A stretch of DNA of 64,000 nucleotides, taken from Pollutimonas harenae (GTDB lineage Bacteria > Pseudomonadota > Gammaproteobacteria > Burkholderiales > Burkholderiaceae_B). The position numbers and the translations under genes were made by a program. This document shows, in pieces, positions 40,408 through 50,719 of this stretch (positions are counted from its first letter, which is position 1; each line of letters starts with the position of its first letter). Location of the stretch: assembly GCF_004153685.1 (NCBI RefSeq), contig NZ_SDQD01000001.1:992001-1056000 (forward strand). Reading direction: 5' to 3'. The notes under the pieces are model-generated. The model saw only the letters and a list, made by a program, of their open reading frames with translations, did no database searches and was not told where the DNA came from.

Positions 40408-41679
40408 CTATCGTGCTCCAAAACCCGTACACATGGTGCGGATGGTCAAGAGTAATATAAAAATGTCCAGAAACAATGAGCAGTGTTTGATGTAGTAAAA
40501 GTCATGCTCGATCTTCTCACGCGTTTGGTCAACATTGTCGGCGTAACCATGTAGCACCTGTGCCCAACCTGTAATCCCAGGCTTGACCACGTGCCGATAA
40601 ACGTAAAAAGGCAGCTCCTGATCAAAATACTGCACAAAGGCGGGCTGCTCTGGCCGTGGGCCAATCAGGCTCATGTCACCCTTTAGCACATTAAAGAATT
40701 GGGGTAACTCGTCTATACGATATTTGCGAATAACGCGTCCTATTCGGGTAATCCGCGGATCTTCTTCACCAGCAAACTGCGTGGAGGCGTTTTGATCGAA
40801 CCGCATGCTGCGCAGTTTGTAAATGGTAAAAGGCCGGTTGCCGCGCCCAATTCGGGTTTGGGTGAAGAATGCAGGCCCGGGGCTTTCCAGCTTAATCAAC
40901 AAGGCTGCAACGGCGACAATCAGCAAGGTAACAGGGAGCGAGGCTAGAATCAGGCTCCAATCCATAACAATCTTGGTCAGCCCGTACAAGCGTGAGGGTA
41001 ATAAAGAGCCTAGATCATTTTCCGACATTCGGTTGATACGGACGCGCCCCGTCACGGATTCGTACACGGACAGGGCGTTATGCACGGGTATACGATTTAA
41101 GGCACATTGAGCAAGAAATCGTTCCCATTCCGGTGTCAGACATTCAAAATCGGCGACGACAGCATCGTAGCGTACACCTTGTAGATCAGGCTCGGTTAAT
41201 GCCCGAGCATCCACGTGGCGCAGACTCAAGAGCTCGCCCGCGTGGCCCGTATCTACAACAGCCAACTTAGGTCTTCGATAGCGCTCAGTTAATATAATTT
41301 CAATTTGAAACCATAAAATAGCCATCAGCGCGCTGAAACCCAGCAAAAATCGTGATACTTCAGTGTGAAAAATCAGTGGGATTAGCGCAGCTAGCAGGTA
41401 GATAGCAACCACTTGCGGGACGACCAAACCAACACTGCGCGCGCCTGGAAAGCGCGCCATAATGCGCGAAATACTAAAATTGGCAATCACTAGCGCACTG
41501 CTAGATACAATAAGGGCTTGTTTTTGTCCATTATTCGGATTCAGAAATACGTCGCTTCCCCAGTATGCGAACGAAGGCAAGGCGACTGTTAAAACCCAGC
41601 CGATCACGACTAGAAAAAAAGGCGATAGCAGTAAAAGTTCGTAAGGTTTGTCGTGCCGACGGTGACGTAGTCTAGCCAT
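40408..41679 (-). CDS. Polytopic sugar-phosphate transferase (WbaP/WcaJ-like), initiates glycan synthesis
   Basis: Transfers a sugar phosphate onto undecaprenyl phosphate. 423 residues: about four N-terminal membrane segments to residue 130, a Rossmann-like cytosolic part, then a reentrant helix and the bacterial sugar transferase domain (from about 235), with KLRSMRFDQ, YRIDELPQFFNVLKGDMSLIGPRP and PGITGWAQV. The catalytic Asp-Glu pair is in RIDELPQ. It is probably the first enzyme of locus 1, transcribed toward the ligase-like gene. Confidence 0.9.
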   Translation of the reverse strand: MARLRHRRHDKPYELLLLSPFFLVVIGWVLTVALPSFAYWGSDVFLNPNNGQKQALIVSSSALVIANFSISRIMARFPGARSVGLVVPQVVAIYLLAALIPLIFHTEVSRFLLGFSALMAILWFQIEIILTERYRRPKLAVVDTGHAGELLSLRHVDARALTEPDLQGVRYDAVVADFECLTPEWERFLAQCALNRIPVHNALSVYESVTGRVRINRMSENDLGSLLPSRLYGLTKIVMDWSLILASLPVTLLIVAVAALLIKLESPGPAFFTQTRIGRGNRPFTIYKLRSMRFDQNASTQFAGEEDPRITRIGRVIRKYRIDELPQFFNVLKGDMSLIGPRPEQPAFVQYFDQELPFYVYRHVVKPGITGWAQVLHGYADNVDQTREKIEHDFYYIKHCSLFLDIFILLLTIRTMCTGFGAR

Positions 41680-41984
41680 GGGATCCGGTTTAGTTAATGC
41701 GGTAATTCAAGAACCGAAAATGCTCTTGAAGATGTGAGAATTTTAGGAAGCCATGTTTTTCAAGTAGTGGCCGTAAGCATAGATGCGCGTTCTCAGGGTG
41801 TTAATTGTATCAATTTGTGTGGTTCGTTTCTGACAAAAGCTTAGCGGAACGATCCACCATGCTAGAATTTTCAACTCATTTCGTGGGCGTTCTATGTGCT
41901 AACCGTAATAAAGCATCTCAACGGTATTCCTTAGCATCTGAGTAACGTAATGGATTCCAGAATATATGCCAAGTAAGTTGTGCC
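41680..41984. other. Divergent intergenic region of polysaccharide locus 1
   Basis: 305 bp between the divergent sugar transferase and the second ligase/polymerase gene, presumably with both promoters. A short palindrome ATTGTATCAAT-like sequence lies near 41803. No well-spaced promoter, hairpin or small gene stood out. Confidence 0.5.
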
Positions 41985-43229
41985 ATGGTTAGGTCATGGT
42001 TCTCTACCATGTTGTTGGTGGTACCGCTAGCGTTAATGGCTGCAGGTAGTTTAAGGGATTTAATTACACCGCTCGGCTATTGGGCGGCGTGGTTGCTGTG
42101 GGCGGCCGTTACTGCAGTCTTGATGCGCCCGCAGGCGGGCTCCTGGGCTAAATCATGGCCACCATTAATAATCTCTGTATCGTACGGTGTCTTACTACTG
42201 GGCATGGTGATTGCAGGGGTAGTCAACTACGATGGTGCGACTATCTATCAAGCACTAAAGATCATCGTGATTGCGGGGATATTTGTCGCAATGTGGTGGA
42301 TGGTGCTGCGTGCGCAATGGCGGCAGCTTATGACAGCACTCTATTGGGTTGTGGGTTTAATGGCTGTAAGCCTGGCCCTGACGGTGGATGTAAATCGGGT
42401 GCTTGCGATAGGCAGTCGTCACGGTTCCAGTCTGGCGGCTTATGGGGTCCTTTGGAAGGTCGGGGCGCTGTTTCTACCCCTCTTTGTATCTGACTTCATA
42501 GTGCGCCCGAAAGCTCGGAAGATCAACGCACTGATGGCTACGCTATGCGCTTGCTTCGTGATGCTTGACGGCAGCCGGACGGCTCAGCTTGTTGTGTTGG
42601 CTACGTTGACTGGGTTGTTGGTTTTTTTGGGGTGGGGCCATGGTTGGTGGTCATTGTTCAAAAAATCTCGTTGGTGGTTACTGCTCCTAATAGCTGCTGC
42701 AATGCTGATACTAAGCATTGGAGAGAATCAATTTTCAAAAGAGCGGCCCACCAACCAAGCGGTGACCGGAGCAGCGTCTTTAATTAACAAAATCGAAGGT
42801 GGCTTCACAAAGACCTTCAGAACACGGTTTGGCAAAGGTGATCCAGCGCGCATCAAACTGCTGCGGGTAGGGGTTCAGCAATCAATTGCATGCTTGCCTG
42901 TAGGCTGTGGCTTTGGCAAAACAGCAACGGAAGTTAAGGGTGGCACGATTATGCCAGTACATAATGCCTACCTGGCAGCGCTAGGTGATTTTGGCGTACT
43001 CGGGCTGCTGGGTATGCTGGGTTTTGTGTTAGCTGCTTGTTTGCCCATCCGTAGGGTCATGCGACGTGCCGTTGACTCGAAGCAAGACTATTATGTAGTG
43101 GCGGTAGCCGGTTCGGCCTTGGGTTATGTCATGGCACTTATGTTGAACACTTTTACAACTGAAATGTCTGAGTGGGGCTACCTAATGGTGATGCTGGCCT
43201 TTGCTTGGGCGCCAGCCAAGGCCGCGTAA
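41985..43229 (+). CDS. O-antigen ligase/polymerase family membrane protein
   Basis: 414 residues with about ten membrane segments. Wzy_C-type elements are present: LDGSRTAQLVVLAT, a long loop (KTFRTRFGKGDPARIKLLRVG), then PVHNAYLAALGDFGVLGLLG. This is the second such protein in locus 1, so one is likely the polymerase (Wzy) and the other the ligase (WaaL); sequence alone does not say which. Its stop overlaps the Wzx start (TAATG). Confidence 0.8.
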   Translation: MVRSWFSTMLLVVPLALMAAGSLRDLITPLGYWAAWLLWAAVTAVLMRPQAGSWAKSWPPLIISVSYGVLLLGMVIAGVVNYDGATIYQALKIIVIAGIFVAMWWMVLRAQWRQLMTALYWVVGLMAVSLALTVDVNRVLAIGSRHGSSLAAYGVLWKVGALFLPLFVSDFIVRPKARKINALMATLCACFVMLDGSRTAQLVVLATLTGLLVFLGWGHGWWSLFKKSRWWLLLLIAAAMLILSIGENQFSKERPTNQAVTGAASLINKIEGGFTKTFRTRFGKGDPARIKLLRVGVQQSIACLPVGCGFGKTATEVKGGTIMPVHNAYLAALGDFGVLGLLGMLGFVLAACLPIRRVMRRAVDSKQDYYVVAVAGSALGYVMALMLNTFTTEMSEWGYLMVMLAFAWAPAKAA

Positions 43230-44506
43230 TGCCAACTGCCTCAGCCAAAGCGGGGGTGGCGCGTAATGCAAGTGCCATGTACGCCGTTCAGTTGGTGTCT
43301 TACTTGGTACCCATTTTTGAAATCCCCATCTTGGCCCGTGCACTGGGGGTGGAGCAGTATGGCCAAATTCTTTTTTGTCAGGCTCTGGCGTTGACGTGTT
43401 CCCTGTTGGTTGAGTACGGTTTTAATATCAATGCGGCGCAGCAGGTGGCGGTGGCCGACCAACGTCCAGAGGAACTGAATAAACTATTTTCTCAGGTGGT
43501 GCTGGCCAAGCTGCTGCTAGCAGGACCAGTGGTGGCTCTCATGCTGCTGGTTTGGGCTACAGGCATGGCGAATGCCTATCTGGGCCACACCGGGCTGGTA
43601 GCTTTCGTTCTAGCCTATTTCTTTGCTTTCGGCTTTAGCCCCATGTGGTATTTTCAGGGTCAAGAGCGTATGGTGCGGCCAGCCCTATTGGACGTCGTGT
43701 TGCGTTTGTGTGGTTTGGCGTTGTTGGCGGTATGGGTGCGCGGCCCTCAAGACTTTGCCTTGGCTTTGCCACTTTTGGCCATTCCGCCATTGCTTAATAC
43801 CAGCCTGACAATGTGGTGGTGTCGATGCGAAGTCGGTGCCGTATCGTGGGATATTAGTGGTGCATGGCGCCAAATTCGAGATGGTTTTCATTTTTTTGTC
43901 TATCGTAGCGCCAGCAATCTAGTCATGTCGGCCGTGCCGGTGTTGTTGGGGTTAAGCTCGGGTAAGCGTGCGGTAGGCGAGTTCGGCCCGCCTGAAAAAC
44001 TGATCAAAGGCATGACTAGTCTGGCCATGCCTTTTTTGATGGCGGTATTCCCGATATTTTCGAGGCGCTTGGCGGTTGGGAGCGATGCGGTATCTTTGCG
44101 TGCACCACTGATCACGATTACGGCCATTGCCGTGCTGGCAGTATTGGGAACTGGTCTGGGTATTTGGCTGGGACCCTGGGCGTTAAGTGTACTGCTTGGT
44201 AGTGGGTTCGCGGGATCGCAACTGATTTACGATATGCTGATTGGCGTAGTGCCCCTACGCATCGTTAACCAAAGCATCACGCTCATTCTGTTGATACCGA
44301 CGGGGCATGCCAAGCCCGCTAGTTATGCGATATCGATCATGTCCATTTTGGCGGTATTGGTAGGTGCCGGACTATCGGTACCGTACGGCGGCTTAGGTAT
44401 GGCGGTGGGTTTACTGGTTGTCGAGGCCATATTATTAGTGGTGTTGACGGGCATGTTGATACGCGTAGTCAAAAAAGGTCGGGCAACCGATCAGCAAGAA
44501 ATATAG
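43229..44506 (+). CDS. Oligosaccharide flippase, Wzx family
   Basis: Moves undecaprenyl-linked oligosaccharide across the inner membrane. 425 residues from the ATG at 43229, chosen because it overlaps the preceding stop; a longer frame opens at 43172. Twelve or so membrane segments and the MATE/PST pattern are visible (SYLVPIFEIPILARALGVEQYG at the start, then FGPPEKLIKGMTSLAMPFLMA). It belongs to locus 1. Confidence 0.88.
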   Translation: MPTASAKAGVARNASAMYAVQLVSYLVPIFEIPILARALGVEQYGQILFCQALALTCSLLVEYGFNINAAQQVAVADQRPEELNKLFSQVVLAKLLLAGPVVALMLLVWATGMANAYLGHTGLVAFVLAYFFAFGFSPMWYFQGQERMVRPALLDVVLRLCGLALLAVWVRGPQDFALALPLLAIPPLLNTSLTMWWCRCEVGAVSWDISGAWRQIRDGFHFFVYRSASNLVMSAVPVLLGLSSGKRAVGEFGPPEKLIKGMTSLAMPFLMAVFPIFSRRLAVGSDAVSLRAPLITITAIAVLAVLGTGLGIWLGPWALSVLLGSGFAGSQLIYDMLIGVVPLRIVNQSITLILLIPTGHAKPASYAISIMSILAVLVGAGLSVPYGGLGMAVGLLVVEAILLVVLTGMLIRVVKKGRATDQQEI

Positions 44507-44511
44507 CAGGG

Positions 44512-45618
44512 GTGATATTGAGAATTTTGCTGGTGGCAACGGGTTTGCGGTTGGGGGGGGCAGAACGGCAGGTGGTTGACCTGGCAGACCGTTTGGCCGT
44601 GCGTGGTTATCAGGTTGCCATTGCCTATTTTGTGGATAATGCCACGCAGTTTCCGAAAGAGGCGGCGGTGGGATTGTACCCTTTGTACTTCCGAAAATCG
44701 TTCCTGGGAATGCTGGGTGGTTGCCTGCGCCTTCGGCGTCTGATTAAGCAGTGGCGGCCCGATGTGGTGCATAGCCATATGGTGCATGCCAATCTTGTCA
44801 CTCGGCTGCTCCGTCTGGTGACCTTCATGCCACGCCTAGTTTGCACGGCACATAATACGGTAGAGGGTGGACGGGGTGTAACCTGGGCGTACCGCCTGAC
44901 CGATAGGTTGGCTAGTATTTCCACCAACGTCAGTCGCGAAGCTGTCCAAGCCTTCGAGCATATAGGGGCCGTCCCGAAAGGGCGAATGCTACCAGTACTG
45001 AACGGAATTGATACGCAGCAGTTTTCTAACGATCCTGATTTACGGAAAAACGCTCGCCAGCGTTTGTTTCCCAAGCCGGAAGCAAAATTGGTGTTGTCCG
45101 TAGGGCGACTGGCTGAGCAGAAAGATCATGCTGCTTTATTGAGGGTTTTTGCTGGGCTGGCGACCGACTTTCCGCAGGCCGAGCTGTGGATCGCGGGCGA
45201 TGGTCCCTTGCGTGAGCAGTTGATGCAACAAAGGGCTGTGTTGGGACTGGATGAGCGCGTAACGCTATTGGGAGCGCGGCATGATGTGCCCGATTTGATG
45301 CATGCGGCAGATGTCTTTGCGTTATCGTCTCGCTTTGAAGGCTTTGGTCTAGTGGTAGCTGAAGCTATGGCGTCCGGGACTCCAGTGGTGGCAACAGATG
45401 CTGGTGGTGTAGCCGAAGTCATGGGTGGCATCGGGTTTTTAGTGCCAGTAGGCGACGAAGCGGCACTCAGACAAGGTTTGATCCAAGCATTGTCTATGGC
45501 GCCACACCAAGCACAGGCCATGGTTACCGCAGCAAGGCGTCACGTTGAAAACACGTTGAATATTGACCAGGTCATTGACAGATGGTTGAAGATTTACAGT
45601 GGTGATTACACATGTTGA
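44512..45618 (+). CDS. Glycosyltransferase family 4
   Basis: 368 residues from a GTG at 44512. GT-B fold: N-terminal acceptor domain beginning with the glycine loop TGLRLGGAERQVVDLAD, and a C-terminal donor domain with VLSVGRLAEQKDHAALLRVF and the EX7E motif in SRFEGFGLVVAEAMASG. It uses a nucleotide sugar with retention of configuration; donor and acceptor are unknown. It lies 5 bp after wzx and overlaps the next gene. Confidence 0.9.
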   Translation: MILRILLVATGLRLGGAERQVVDLADRLAVRGYQVAIAYFVDNATQFPKEAAVGLYPLYFRKSFLGMLGGCLRLRRLIKQWRPDVVHSHMVHANLVTRLLRLVTFMPRLVCTAHNTVEGGRGVTWAYRLTDRLASISTNVSREAVQAFEHIGAVPKGRMLPVLNGIDTQQFSNDPDLRKNARQRLFPKPEAKLVLSVGRLAEQKDHAALLRVFAGLATDFPQAELWIAGDGPLREQLMQQRAVLGLDERVTLLGARHDVPDLMHAADVFALSSRFEGFGLVVAEAMASGTPVVATDAGGVAEVMGGIGFLVPVGDEAALRQGLIQALSMAPHQAQAMVTAARRHVENTLNIDQVIDRWLKIYSGDYTC

Positions 45619-46415
45619 CCATTTTGACGCCAACCTATAACCGAATTGATACATTACCCAGGCTTTATCAAAGCCTGCTGGCGCAGCGTAACCGGAATTT
45701 CGAATGGCTGATTGTCGATGACGGCAGCACCGACGATACGGCAAGCTGGGTTGCCGCGTTGGAGCATGAAGCCGACTTCCCCATTCGCCTGATCAGGCAG
45801 GATAACGGTGGCAAGCACGTTGCACTGAACACCGGTGTTGTCGCGGCACATGGTGATTGGGTGTTTATTGTGGATAGCGACGATCTGTTGACCAACGACG
45901 CCACCCAGGTTGTGGCCGACGCTTTGGGCAACATAGCCGGACAGCAGTCGGTGGTAGGCCTGTGTTTTCGCAGGGGAGATCTGAATGGACGCCTGTTGGG
46001 GCGAGAATGCCACGATATGCCAATGCCGTTCGCTAGCACGCCGACTCGGGTGGGTCGTATGGTGCAAGGGGATTTGGCCTATATCTTTCATCGCGACACC
46101 ATGGCATTACTGCCGTTCCCCGTGATAAGCGGTGAAAAATTCGTACCTGAGCTCTATATCTGGAACAAGATCAGCGATCAGGGGCAGATTTGGTTCTATC
46201 TGGATCGCATAGTGTATTGGTGCGAATACCTGGACGACGGCTACACCCGGAACTTTGCTCAACATTTGAAGCGGCACCCACGCGGATTTTTATTATTCTA
46301 TTGGGCGCAGATTGCCCGGGAACCGCACTGGCTGGGTAAGATCAAGGCTATGGTACGCAGCACCCAATGCTTGATTTATTGTCTATGCAAGACATCGCAT
46401 GGAGGGCGTGAATAG
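45612..46415 (+). CDS. Glycosyltransferase family 2
   Basis: 267 residues, GT-A fold, inverting. The nucleotide-binding start is LTILTPTYNRIDTLPRLYQSL, followed by LIVDDGSTDDT and the metal-binding FIVDSDDLLTND. The C-terminal half is helical without clear membrane anchors. It overlaps the preceding GT4 gene by 7 bp and ends 3 bp before the next. The sugar is not deducible. Confidence 0.9.
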   Translation: MLTILTPTYNRIDTLPRLYQSLLAQRNRNFEWLIVDDGSTDDTASWVAALEHEADFPIRLIRQDNGGKHVALNTGVVAAHGDWVFIVDSDDLLTNDATQVVADALGNIAGQQSVVGLCFRRGDLNGRLLGRECHDMPMPFASTPTRVGRMVQGDLAYIFHRDTMALLPFPVISGEKFVPELYIWNKISDQGQIWFYLDRIVYWCEYLDDGYTRNFAQHLKRHPRGFLLFYWAQIAREPHWLGKIKAMVRSTQCLIYCLCKTSHGGRE

Positions 46416-46418
46416 CCC

Positions 46419-47540
46419 ATGCAAACTATCGTGATAATTGCGCATCACGCAGTGTCGCTCTTGAATTTTCGCGGCCTTCTTATCCGCGATTTGGTGAAGG
46501 CGGGAAATCGAGTGTATTGCCTAGCACCCGATTACGATGCAGTTACTCGCCGTGCGCTACAAGCGCGGGGTGCTACACCGGTGGATTATGGCTTGCAGCG
46601 CACGGGTATGAACCCCCTACGAGATGTCAGGGATGTAGCTCGCTTAACACGAACCTTACGACGACTGCGTCCAGATGTGGTGTTTTCATTTTCAACCAAA
46701 CCCATGGTGTATGGTACGGTGGCTGCATGGCTGGCCCGTGTGCCCAGACGCGTGGCCATGGTGGAAGGTGCAGGCTATGTCTTTACAACAACTACGAGCA
46801 GGCAAACATGGCGCCGCCGAGCATTGCGTGGCATGGTCGAGAAGCTATATCGGTTTGCGCTTCAGCGTGCGCATCGGGTCATTTTTTTGAATCCTGATGA
46901 TCTGGGTGAGTTCGTTGGATTGGGCCTGGTGCCGGCTGGGCGCGCTGCCTTGCTGGGAGGTATTGGCGTAGACCTGGACGCGTGGCGGCTTGCGCCGCCC
47001 GTGGTTGCACCCATTCGCTTTCTGCTGGTGGCGCGTTTGCTGCGCGAAAAAGGCATTTTTGAATATGTGGCCGCTGCCCGACAGATATTGCAGCAGTATC
47101 CGCAATCGGAATTCGTGCTGTTGGGCGGCTTGGATACGAATCCAGGCGGCTTGAGTCGGCTAGAGGTGCAGGCGTGGGTGGACGAGGGGGTGCTGCAGTG
47201 GCCTGGGCATGTACCTGTGCGATCCTGGATAGAGCAAGCGAGTGTTTTTGTACTACCGTCCTACCGTGAAGGGGTCCCACTAAGTACCCAAGAGGCGATG
47301 GCCATGGGCCGCCCGGTGATTACCACCGATGTGCCGGGCTGTCGGCAGACGGTTGAAGAGGGCGTTAATGGCTATATTGTGCCTGTGTGTGACGTTGATG
47401 CTTTGGCGTCGGCCATGTGTCGATTTATTGACGCGCCAGAACAGATTTCTGTCATGGGGCAAGCCAGCAGAGAAATAGCCGAGCGCGATTTTGATGTACG
47501 AAGCATTAACAAGACATTAATGGGGTATCTACTGAAATAG
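46419..47540 (+). CDS. Glycosyltransferase family 4 (PglA/WbpT-like)
   Basis: 373 residues. The start IVIIAHHAVSLLNFRGLLIRDL is typical of PglA-like transferases that add a HexNAc to a lipid-linked acceptor. The donor domain has FLLVARLLREKGIFEYVAAA and the EX7E motif in YREGVPLSTQEAMAMGRP. It is the last gene of locus 1. The assignment to a HexNAc transferase is a family resemblance only. Confidence 0.88.
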   Translation: MQTIVIIAHHAVSLLNFRGLLIRDLVKAGNRVYCLAPDYDAVTRRALQARGATPVDYGLQRTGMNPLRDVRDVARLTRTLRRLRPDVVFSFSTKPMVYGTVAAWLARVPRRVAMVEGAGYVFTTTTSRQTWRRRALRGMVEKLYRFALQRAHRVIFLNPDDLGEFVGLGLVPAGRAALLGGIGVDLDAWRLAPPVVAPIRFLLVARLLREKGIFEYVAAARQILQQYPQSEFVLLGGLDTNPGGLSRLEVQAWVDEGVLQWPGHVPVRSWIEQASVFVLPSYREGVPLSTQEAMAMGRPVITTDVPGCRQTVEEGVNGYIVPVCDVDALASAMCRFIDAPEQISVMGQASREIAERDFDVRSINKTLMGYLLK

Positions 47541-47672
47541 TATGGCCTTGGCTGGTTTCCAAGTACAGTGTGAGAGTGGCGAGTTCGTGTTAGCGGATCA
47601 CAAAAATAACAGAACATAACATTCAAAATTAGAGTTAACTTTGACTTTTAACGCTACTATTTAGCAGTATGC

Positions 47673-47695
47673 TATAGTCCGTTCAACCATTGAAC
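47673..47695 (+). promoter_or_regulatory. -10-like box and palindrome upstream of the MarR-type EPS regulator
   Basis: TATAGT (47673-47678) is followed at once by the palindrome GTTCAA-CCA-TTGAAC (47681-47695), 110 bp before the regulator gene. The placement at a presumptive transcription start suggests an operator, possibly for the adjacent MarR-type protein. No well-spaced -35 was found, so the promoter itself is uncertain. Confidence 0.5.
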
Positions 47696-47804
47696 GTCAG
47701 GTGGCTCACCAGCACCTTACGCTTGCTTAATAGGTTTTCCGTGTCTGCTGAGCGCCATATAGTTTATCGGTGGCATCGGAAAAAGCACAACGAGCCTAGA
47801 AACA

Positions 47805-48161
47805 ATGCCTGAACCGCACCTACACGAAGAAAGCCATTTGAAGGTATTACGCTTGTTGGAGTCTAACCCTGGTCTAAGCCAGCGTGATCTTGCTGATGAG
47901 TTGGGTGTAAGCCTGGGTAAAACCAACTACTGCATCAAGGCTCTTCTGAATAAGGGCTTGCTAAAAATGCAGAACTTTCGTAATAGTCAGAACAAGCTGG
48001 CTTATGCATATTTGCTGACCCCAGCTGGCATTGCCGCCAAGGCGGAACTTACTGCCCGGTTCTTGAAGTACAAGGTCATAGAATACGAAAATCTGCATAA
48101 AGAAATAGAGACCTTGAGGCGCGAGCTAGCACAAACAGCAGTAGATAATCGTTGTCCATGA
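47805..48161 (+). CDS. MarR family EPS-associated transcriptional regulator
   Basis: 118 residues. A winged helix fills the first 75: HLKVLRLLESNPGLSQRDLADELGVSLGKTNYCIKAL, then LAYAYLLTPAGIAAKAELTARFL. The C-terminal 30 residues form a charged helix likely to dimerise (EYENLHKEIETLRRELAQ). This small family is regularly found at the head of exopolysaccharide and O-antigen loci, as here. A palindrome lies upstream. Confidence 0.88.
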   Translation: MPEPHLHEESHLKVLRLLESNPGLSQRDLADELGVSLGKTNYCIKALLNKGLLKMQNFRNSQNKLAYAYLLTPAGIAAKAELTARFLKYKVIEYENLHKEIETLRRELAQTAVDNRCP

Positions 48162-48255
48162 GGAATGCTTAATTCGTCCGGGCATATGTCATTATGGTTC
48201 CGGTACGTGGTTTGGCTATTAAGCCAAAAATAACCAGAGGGTAAAGCCCTACACA

Positions 48256-49407
48256 ATGAACGATCATCGTATGAAACATCTGAAAACCCTCTGCGTATTT
48301 GGTACTAGGCCGGAAGCCATCAAAATGGCCCCTTTGGCAATTCAACTGGCGGAGGATGAAAGGTTCGACGCAAAGATATGCGTAACCGGCCAGCACAGAG
48401 AGATGCTCGACCAAGTGTTGGACCTGTTTAAACTGAAGCCCGACTATGATCTGAACATTATGAAACCCGGGCAGGATCTCACCGATATCACAACGGGGAT
48501 ACTGCAGGGACTCAAGCCGCTGTTAAATGAATTCAAACCCGATATTGTGCTGGTGCACGGCGACACCGCAACAACCTTTGCCGCGACTTTGGCGGCCTAT
48601 TATCAACAGATATCCGTGGGGCATGTGGAAGCCGGACTGCGTACTGGCAATATCTACTCGCCATGGCCGGAAGAGGGAAACCGTAAACTTACTGGTTCGC
48701 TGGCCACACTGCACTTCGCACCTACTGCTACGTCAAAGCGGAACTTACTTAATGAAGGAGTCCAGGACAGCAGCATTGCTGTTACAGGCAATACAGTGAT
48801 TGATGCTCTGCTGGATGTGGTCGCCAAACTCGACAACAGTCAGGAGCTGCAACGGGCTTTCAGTGAGCAGTTCAGCTTTCTTGATGCAGAGAAAAAACTG
48901 ATTCTAGTTACTGGCCACCGCAGAGAAAGCTTCGGTGGCGGATTCGAACGTATTTGCCAAGCGCTGGTTAATACCGCCAAGGCGCACCCAGATACTGAAA
49001 TACTTTATCCAGTGCACCTCAACCCCAACGTACGCGAGCCGGTAAACCGCCTTTTGCAGGGCATTAACAATGTCCACTTGATCGAGCCGCTGGACTATTT
49101 ACCCTTCGTTTACCTGATGAATCGAGCTCACATCATCCTTACCGATTCGGGTGGGATTCAGGAGGAGGCGCCTTCACTGGGTAAGCCTGTACTGGTAATG
49201 CGGGACACTACCGAACGCCCTGAAGCAGTTGACGCCGGAACGGTGAAGCTAGTGGGCACGCAGGCGTCAGCCATCTGTGACAACCTAGCCGTACTGCTGA
49301 CTGACGAACACGCTTATACAGCTATGTCACGCGCCCATAACCCTTACGGGGACGGCCAGGCATGCAAACGCATTCTTGAAAAACTACTGGCGTGGCACGC
49401 CAATTAA
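48256..49407 (+). CDS. wecB: UDP-N-acetylglucosamine 2-epimerase (non-hydrolysing)
   Basis: Converts UDP-GlcNAc to UDP-ManNAc. 383 residues: [19 protein letters not shown] at the N-terminus, [26 protein letters not shown] and the C-terminal [28 protein letters not shown], all family hallmarks. An internal ATG at 48274 is also possible. It supplies the substrate of WecC, 40 bp downstream. The gene follows the EPS regulator and opens the sugar-nucleotide part of locus 2. Confidence 0.96.
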   Translation: MNDHRMKHLKTLCVFGTRPEAIKMAPLAIQLAEDERFDAKICVTGQHREMLDQVLDLFKLKPDYDLNIMKPGQDLTDITTGILQGLKPLLNEFKPDIVLVHGDTATTFAATLAAYYQQISVGHVEAGLRTGNIYSPWPEEGNRKLTGSLATLHFAPTATSKRNLLNEGVQDSSIAVTGNTVIDALLDVVAKLDNSQELQRAFSEQFSFLDAEKKLILVTGHRRESFGGGFERICQALVNTAKAHPDTEILYPVHLNPNVREPVNRLLQGINNVHLIEPLDYLPFVYLMNRAHIILTDSGGIQEEAPSLGKPVLVMRDTTERPEAVDAGTVKLVGTQASAICDNLAVLLTDEHAYTAMSRAHNPYGDGQACKRILEKLLAWHAN

Positions 49408-49447
49408 TTTCTGGCTTACGACTTAATCGGATTTAAGGATTTATACA

Positions 49448-50719
49448 ATGCAATTCAACACCATTTCGATAGTTGGTCTTGGCTATATTGGTTTGCCCAC
49501 CGCCGCTGTGTTTGCGTCACGTAAGGTCAAGGTTATCGGTGTGGATGTCAATCAAAGGGCGGTTGACACCATCAACCGTGGCGAGATTCATATCGTAGAG
49601 CCTGATCTGGATGTGGTGGTTCGTACAGCAGTAAAGGAAGGGTATTTGCGCGCTACTACAGTACCTGAGCCGGCAGATGCTTTCTTGATTGCGGTCCCGA
49701 CTCCATTCAAGGGCGATAGGCATGATCCAGATCTGAGCTATATCGAATCTGCAGCCAAGGTAGTCGCACCAGTGCTCAAGAAAGGTGATCTGGTAATCCT
49801 TGAATCTACCTCGCCGGTTGGTGCTACCGAGCAGATGGCGGAATGGTTGGCTGAAGCCCGCTCTGATCTGACCTTTCCCCAGACCAATGGTGAAGAGTCT
49901 GATATTCGTATCGCACACTGTCCTGAACGTGTACTGCCCGGCCAAGTTTTGCGCGAGTTGGTACAGAACGACCGTATTATTGGCGGGATGACCCCTAAGT
50001 GTTCTGAGGCAGCACGTGCTCTCTACAAAACCTTTGTAGAAGGGGAGTGCGTTACTACAAACGCCCGTACAGCCGAAATGTGTAAGCTGACTGAGAACAG
50101 CTTTCGTGACGTTAATATCGCCTTTGCCAATGAGTTGTCGATTATCTGCGATAAGCTGGATATAAGTGTCTGGGAACTGATCCGCTTGGCTAATCGGCAT
50201 CCTCGAGTGAATATCCTTCAGCCTGGGCCGGGGGTTGGTGGGCATTGTATCGCTGTCGACCCGTGGTTTATCGTCAGTAAAACACCTGAACAGGCACGGC
50301 TTATTCGTACCGCTCGGGATGTAAATGACAGTAAGCCAGAATGGGTATTGAATAAAGTCAAACTAGCCGTTGCTGAATATCTGCAGGCGAACACCGACAA
50401 GACGGCCAAGGATGTGACTATTGCTTGCTTTGGGTTAGCCTTCAAGCCGGACATCGATGACCTGCGTGAAAGCCCTGCCTTGAATATTACCCAGCAAATT
50501 GTGGATATACATCCTGGCCCAGTCCTAGCGGTGGAGCCAAATATTGACGAGTTACCGGACACATTGGCTAGCAAACTGAGTCTGCGTAGTATTAAGGCTG
50601 CTCTGGCTGCGGCTGATGTGATTGTGCTATTGGTGGACCACAAACCATTTCGTGAGTTGCTCCCTAGCGAGCTAGAGAACCGAAAGGTTGTTGATACTCG
50701 TGGAGTCTGGTGTAAATGA
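49448..50719 (+). CDS. wecC: UDP-N-acetyl-D-mannosamine dehydrogenase
   Basis: Oxidises UDP-ManNAc to UDP-ManNAcA using two NAD+. 423 residues: NAD site [18 protein letters not shown], substrate region [12 protein letters not shown], the catalytic Lys region [16 protein letters not shown], and the catalytic Cys in [14 protein letters not shown]. The UDP-binding domain is C-terminal. It overlaps rmlB by 4 bp (ATGA). With WecB it predicts N-acetylmannosaminuronic acid in the glycan. Confidence 0.96.
   Translation: MQFNTISIVGLGYIGLPTAAVFASRKVKVIGVDVNQRAVDTINRGEIHIVEPDLDVVVRTAVKEGYLRATTVPEPADAFLIAVPTPFKGDRHDPDLSYIESAAKVVAPVLKKGDLVILESTSPVGATEQMAEWLAEARSDLTFPQTNGEESDIRIAHCPERVLPGQVLRELVQNDRIIGGMTPKCSEAARALYKTFVEGECVTTNARTAEMCKLTENSFRDVNIAFANELSIICDKLDISVWELIRLANRHPRVNILQPGPGVGGHCIAVDPWFIVSKTPEQARLIRTARDVNDSKPEWVLNKVKLAVAEYLQANTDKTAKDVTIACFGLAFKPDIDDLRESPALNITQQIVDIHPGPVLAVEPNIDELPDTLASKLSLRSIKAALAAADVIVLLVDHKPFRELLPSELENRKVVDTRGVWCK

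Noticed and set aside
47641-47678. TTGACT...TATAGT as a full promoter for the EPS regulator
   Set aside because: The spacer is 26 bp, far from the 16-18 bp optimum. Only the -10-like box and the palindrome are kept.
48211-48228. Hairpin TTTGGCT-ATTA-AGCCAAA considered as a terminator after the EPS regulator
   Set aside because: It lies just before wecB, lacks a T-run on the plus strand, and would cut the regulator off from its locus. It may simply be a leader hairpin.
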